From Mycolicibacterium rutilum (lineage in GTDB: Bacteria; Actinomycetota; Actinomycetes; Mycobacteriales; Mycobacteriaceae): 64,000 bases of DNA. A program made the translations under genes and the position numbers. Below the pieces are notes generated by a model. That model saw nothing but the letters and a program-made list of their open reading frames with translations. It ran no database searches and was not told the origin of the DNA. Within the stretch, counting starts at the first letter, position 1, and each line of letters starts with the position of its first letter. Of this stretch, positions 62,914 through 64,000 are shown piece after piece. The stretch lies in NCBI RefSeq assembly GCF_900108565.1, contig NZ_LT629971.1:806001-870000 (forward strand), in the 5' to 3' direction.

Positions 62914-62930
62914 ACCGGGAAATCCCCGGT
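62914..62930. promoter_or_regulatory. Inverted repeat ACCGGG-n5-CCCGGT upstream of the reductase-like gene
   Basis: Perfect 6-base arms about 35 bases before the start of the minus-strand gene. A second, unrelated perfect palindrome GACACGTGTC follows at 62933-62942. Both lie in the divergent region ahead of fadE5 and could bind a regulator. Confidence 0.35.
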
Positions 62931-63010
62931 CAGACACGTGTCAACTGCACCTTTGGCATCCCCGACCAACCACCTGGTCAGGGCGGCCGCGGGAATTGCC
63001 CGCGGGGGGT

Positions 63011-63038
63011 TTGAGTTGAAGTTACTGATGGGTATAGT
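63011..63038 (+). promoter_or_regulatory. Sigma-A-type promoter of fadE5
   Basis: TTGAGT (63011-63016) and TATAGT (63033-63038) with a 16-base spacer fit a housekeeping promoter. The -10 box lies inside the first copy of the TTACTG(A/G)TGGGTA operator repeat. Confidence 0.55.
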
Positions 63039-63085
63039 CCGACACAGTTACTGGTGGGTAACTTAACCCGAGTACCCAACCGTAA
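63021..63085. promoter_or_regulatory. Three-copy operator array TTACTGrTGGGTA upstream of fadE5
   Basis: GTTACTGATGGGTA at 63021, GTTACTGGTGGGTA at 63047 (same strand, 26 bases apart), and an inverted third copy at 63073-63085 (TACCCAACCGTAA; 11 of 13 positions). The second copy is also part of GTTACTGGTGGGTAAC, with GTTAC/GTAAC arms. The repeats cover the -10 region and leader, as expected of a repressor. Confidence 0.6.
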
Positions 63086-63110
63086 GTGGCTATCTCACCG
63101 AGGAGGAACC

Positions 63111-64000
63111 GTGAGCCACTATAAGAGCAACGTACGTGACCAGGTGTTCAACCTGTTCGAGGTGCTGCGCCTCGACCAGGCGCTGGGTACGGGTGAGTAC
63201 AGCGACCTCGACGCCGACACGGCCCGCGAGATGCTTTCCGAGATGGCCCGGCTGGCCGAGGGCCCGATCGCCGAGTCGTTCGTCGAGGGCGACCGCAACC
63301 CGCCGGTTTTCGATCCCGAGACGCACTCGGTGACGCTGCCGGAGGCGTTCAAGAAGTCGGTGCACGCCTGCATCGAGGGCGGCTGGGACAAGGTCGGCCT
63401 CGACGAGGACCTCGGCGGCGTGCCGGCCCCCAAGGCGATGCTGTGGGCGCTCAACGAGCACATCCTCGGCGCCAACCCCGCCGTGTGGATGTACGCCGGT
63501 GGCGCCGCGTTCGCGCAGATCTTCGCGCACAACGCGACCGAGGAGCAGAAGAAGTGGGCCGTGCTGGCCGCCGAGCGCGGCTGGGGCTCCACCATGGTGC
63601 TCACCGAGCCCGACGCCGGTTCTGACGTCGGCGCCGGCCGCACCAAGGCCGTCCAGCAGGACGACGGCTCCTGGCACATCGAAGGCGTCAAGCGGTTCAT
63701 CACCTCGGCCGACTCCGACGACCTGTTCGAGAACATCTTCCACCTGGTGCTGGCCCGCCCCGAGGGCGCAGGCCCGGGCACCAAGGGACTGTCGCTGTTC
63801 TTCGTGCCGAAGTTCCACTTCGACCCGGAGACCGGTGAGCTCGGCGAGCGCAACGGCGTCTTCGTCACCAACGTCGAGCACAAGATGGGCCTGAAGGTCT
63901 CGGCCACCTGTGAGCTGACCTTCGGCCAGCACGGCGTTCCCGCCAAGGGCTGGCTGGTCGGCGAGGTGCACAACGGCATCGCGCAGATGTTCGACGTCAT
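63111..64000 (+). CDS. fadE5: Acyl-CoA dehydrogenase FadE5, 3' end outside window
   Basis: First 296 residues of FadE5 (Rv0244c-like), a roughly 610-residue acyl-CoA dehydrogenase of broad chain-length specificity in mycobacteria. Seen: '[24 protein letters not shown]' start, '[45 protein letters not shown]', the FAD site '[20 protein letters not shown]' and '[18 protein letters not shown]'. GTG 63111 follows AGGAGG at 63101. Transcription is probably driven by the promoter at 63011-63038, within the operator array. The frame remains open at the right edge. Confidence 0.93.
   Translation, partial: MSHYKSNVRDQVFNLFEVLRLDQALGTGEYSDLDADTAREMLSEMARLAEGPIAESFVEGDRNPPVFDPETHSVTLPEAFKKSVHACIEGGWDKVGLDEDLGGVPAPKAMLWALNEHILGANPAVWMYAGGAAFAQIFAHNATEEQKKWAVLAAERGWGSTMVLTEPDAGSDVGAGRTKAVQQDDGSWHIEGVKRFITSADSDDLFENIFHLVLARPEGAGPGTKGLSLFFVPKFHFDPETGELGERNGVFVTNVEHKMGLKVSATCELTFGQHGVPAKGWLVGEVHNGIAQMFDV

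Overview
The window is chromosomal DNA of a high-GC actinobacterium, almost certainly a rapid-growing Mycobacterium (Mycolicibacterium) of the M. smegmatis type. The grounds are gene content and order: fadE6/fadD2/LigD-Pol, fecB2, kipI/kipA, aac(2')-I, hemD-like/cbiX, nirBD, hsp, sdh1 and fadE5 follow the M. tuberculosis Rv0271c to Rv0244c series, with insertions. There is no rRNA, tRNA, IS element, prophage or CRISPR array. No gene-free stretch exceeds about 230 bases, and many genes overlap by 4 bases (ATGA/GTGA).

Layout. 1-6.4 kb: end of an acyl-CoA dehydrogenase, two small membrane/exported proteins, an SDR, fadD2, a LigD-type polymerase (PrimPol), a STAS protein and a NYN-domain protein. 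6.4-13.9 kb: DinB/TIGR03086 enzyme, MarR regulator with purine permease, coiled-coil/CsbD stress proteins, DUF4383 protein, CobW GTPase, a second PrimPol and a YihY/BrkB membrane protein. 13.9-18.1 kb: AraC regulator followed by a tightly overlapping operon of a PP2C/SpoIIE phosphatase, a cobalamin-binding protein with a CarH-type W-x9-EH motif, and a STAS anti-sigma antagonist. This looks like a B12 (possibly light) input module on partner-switching sigma control and is the most novel item here. 18.1-28.5 kb: haloacid dehalogenase, MOSC protein, lysG/lysE, a hydrolase/PNPOx/LysR operon, TetR-SDR-EF-Tu-like cluster, a 29-residue membrane peptide with a YeiH exporter, the siderophore lipoprotein FecB2 and a queuosine-precursor transporter.

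28.5-41.9 kb: kipI/kipA, AAC(2')-I acetyltransferase (intrinsic aminoglycoside modification), a HemD-like regulator with CbiX (siroheme supply), nirD/nirB (assimilatory nitrite reductase, a siroheme enzyme), hsp20 under a SigE/SigH-like promoter and HspR-like box, a Thr-rich membrane protein, a PEP-mutase family enzyme, and the sdh1 operon. A shared TCACGGnGnGnTCAC element upstream of both nirB and the hemD-like gene fits GlnR co-control.

41.9-61.8 kb: a flavin reductase, then the trehalose polyphleate-type glycolipid locus: sap (GAP family), chp/PE-PPE serine hydrolase, fadD23-like FAAL, mmpL10, papA3 and a 3,639-residue bimodular PKS. Both AT domains carry the malonyl HAFH motif, as expected for straight-chain phleic acids, and module 1 has no dehydratase. 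Relative to M. tuberculosis the block sits between the Rv0244c and Rv0245 homologues. 61.8-64 kb: an NAD(P)-binding reductase-like protein and the start of fadE5, preceded by three copies of a TTAC-n4-GGGTA element.
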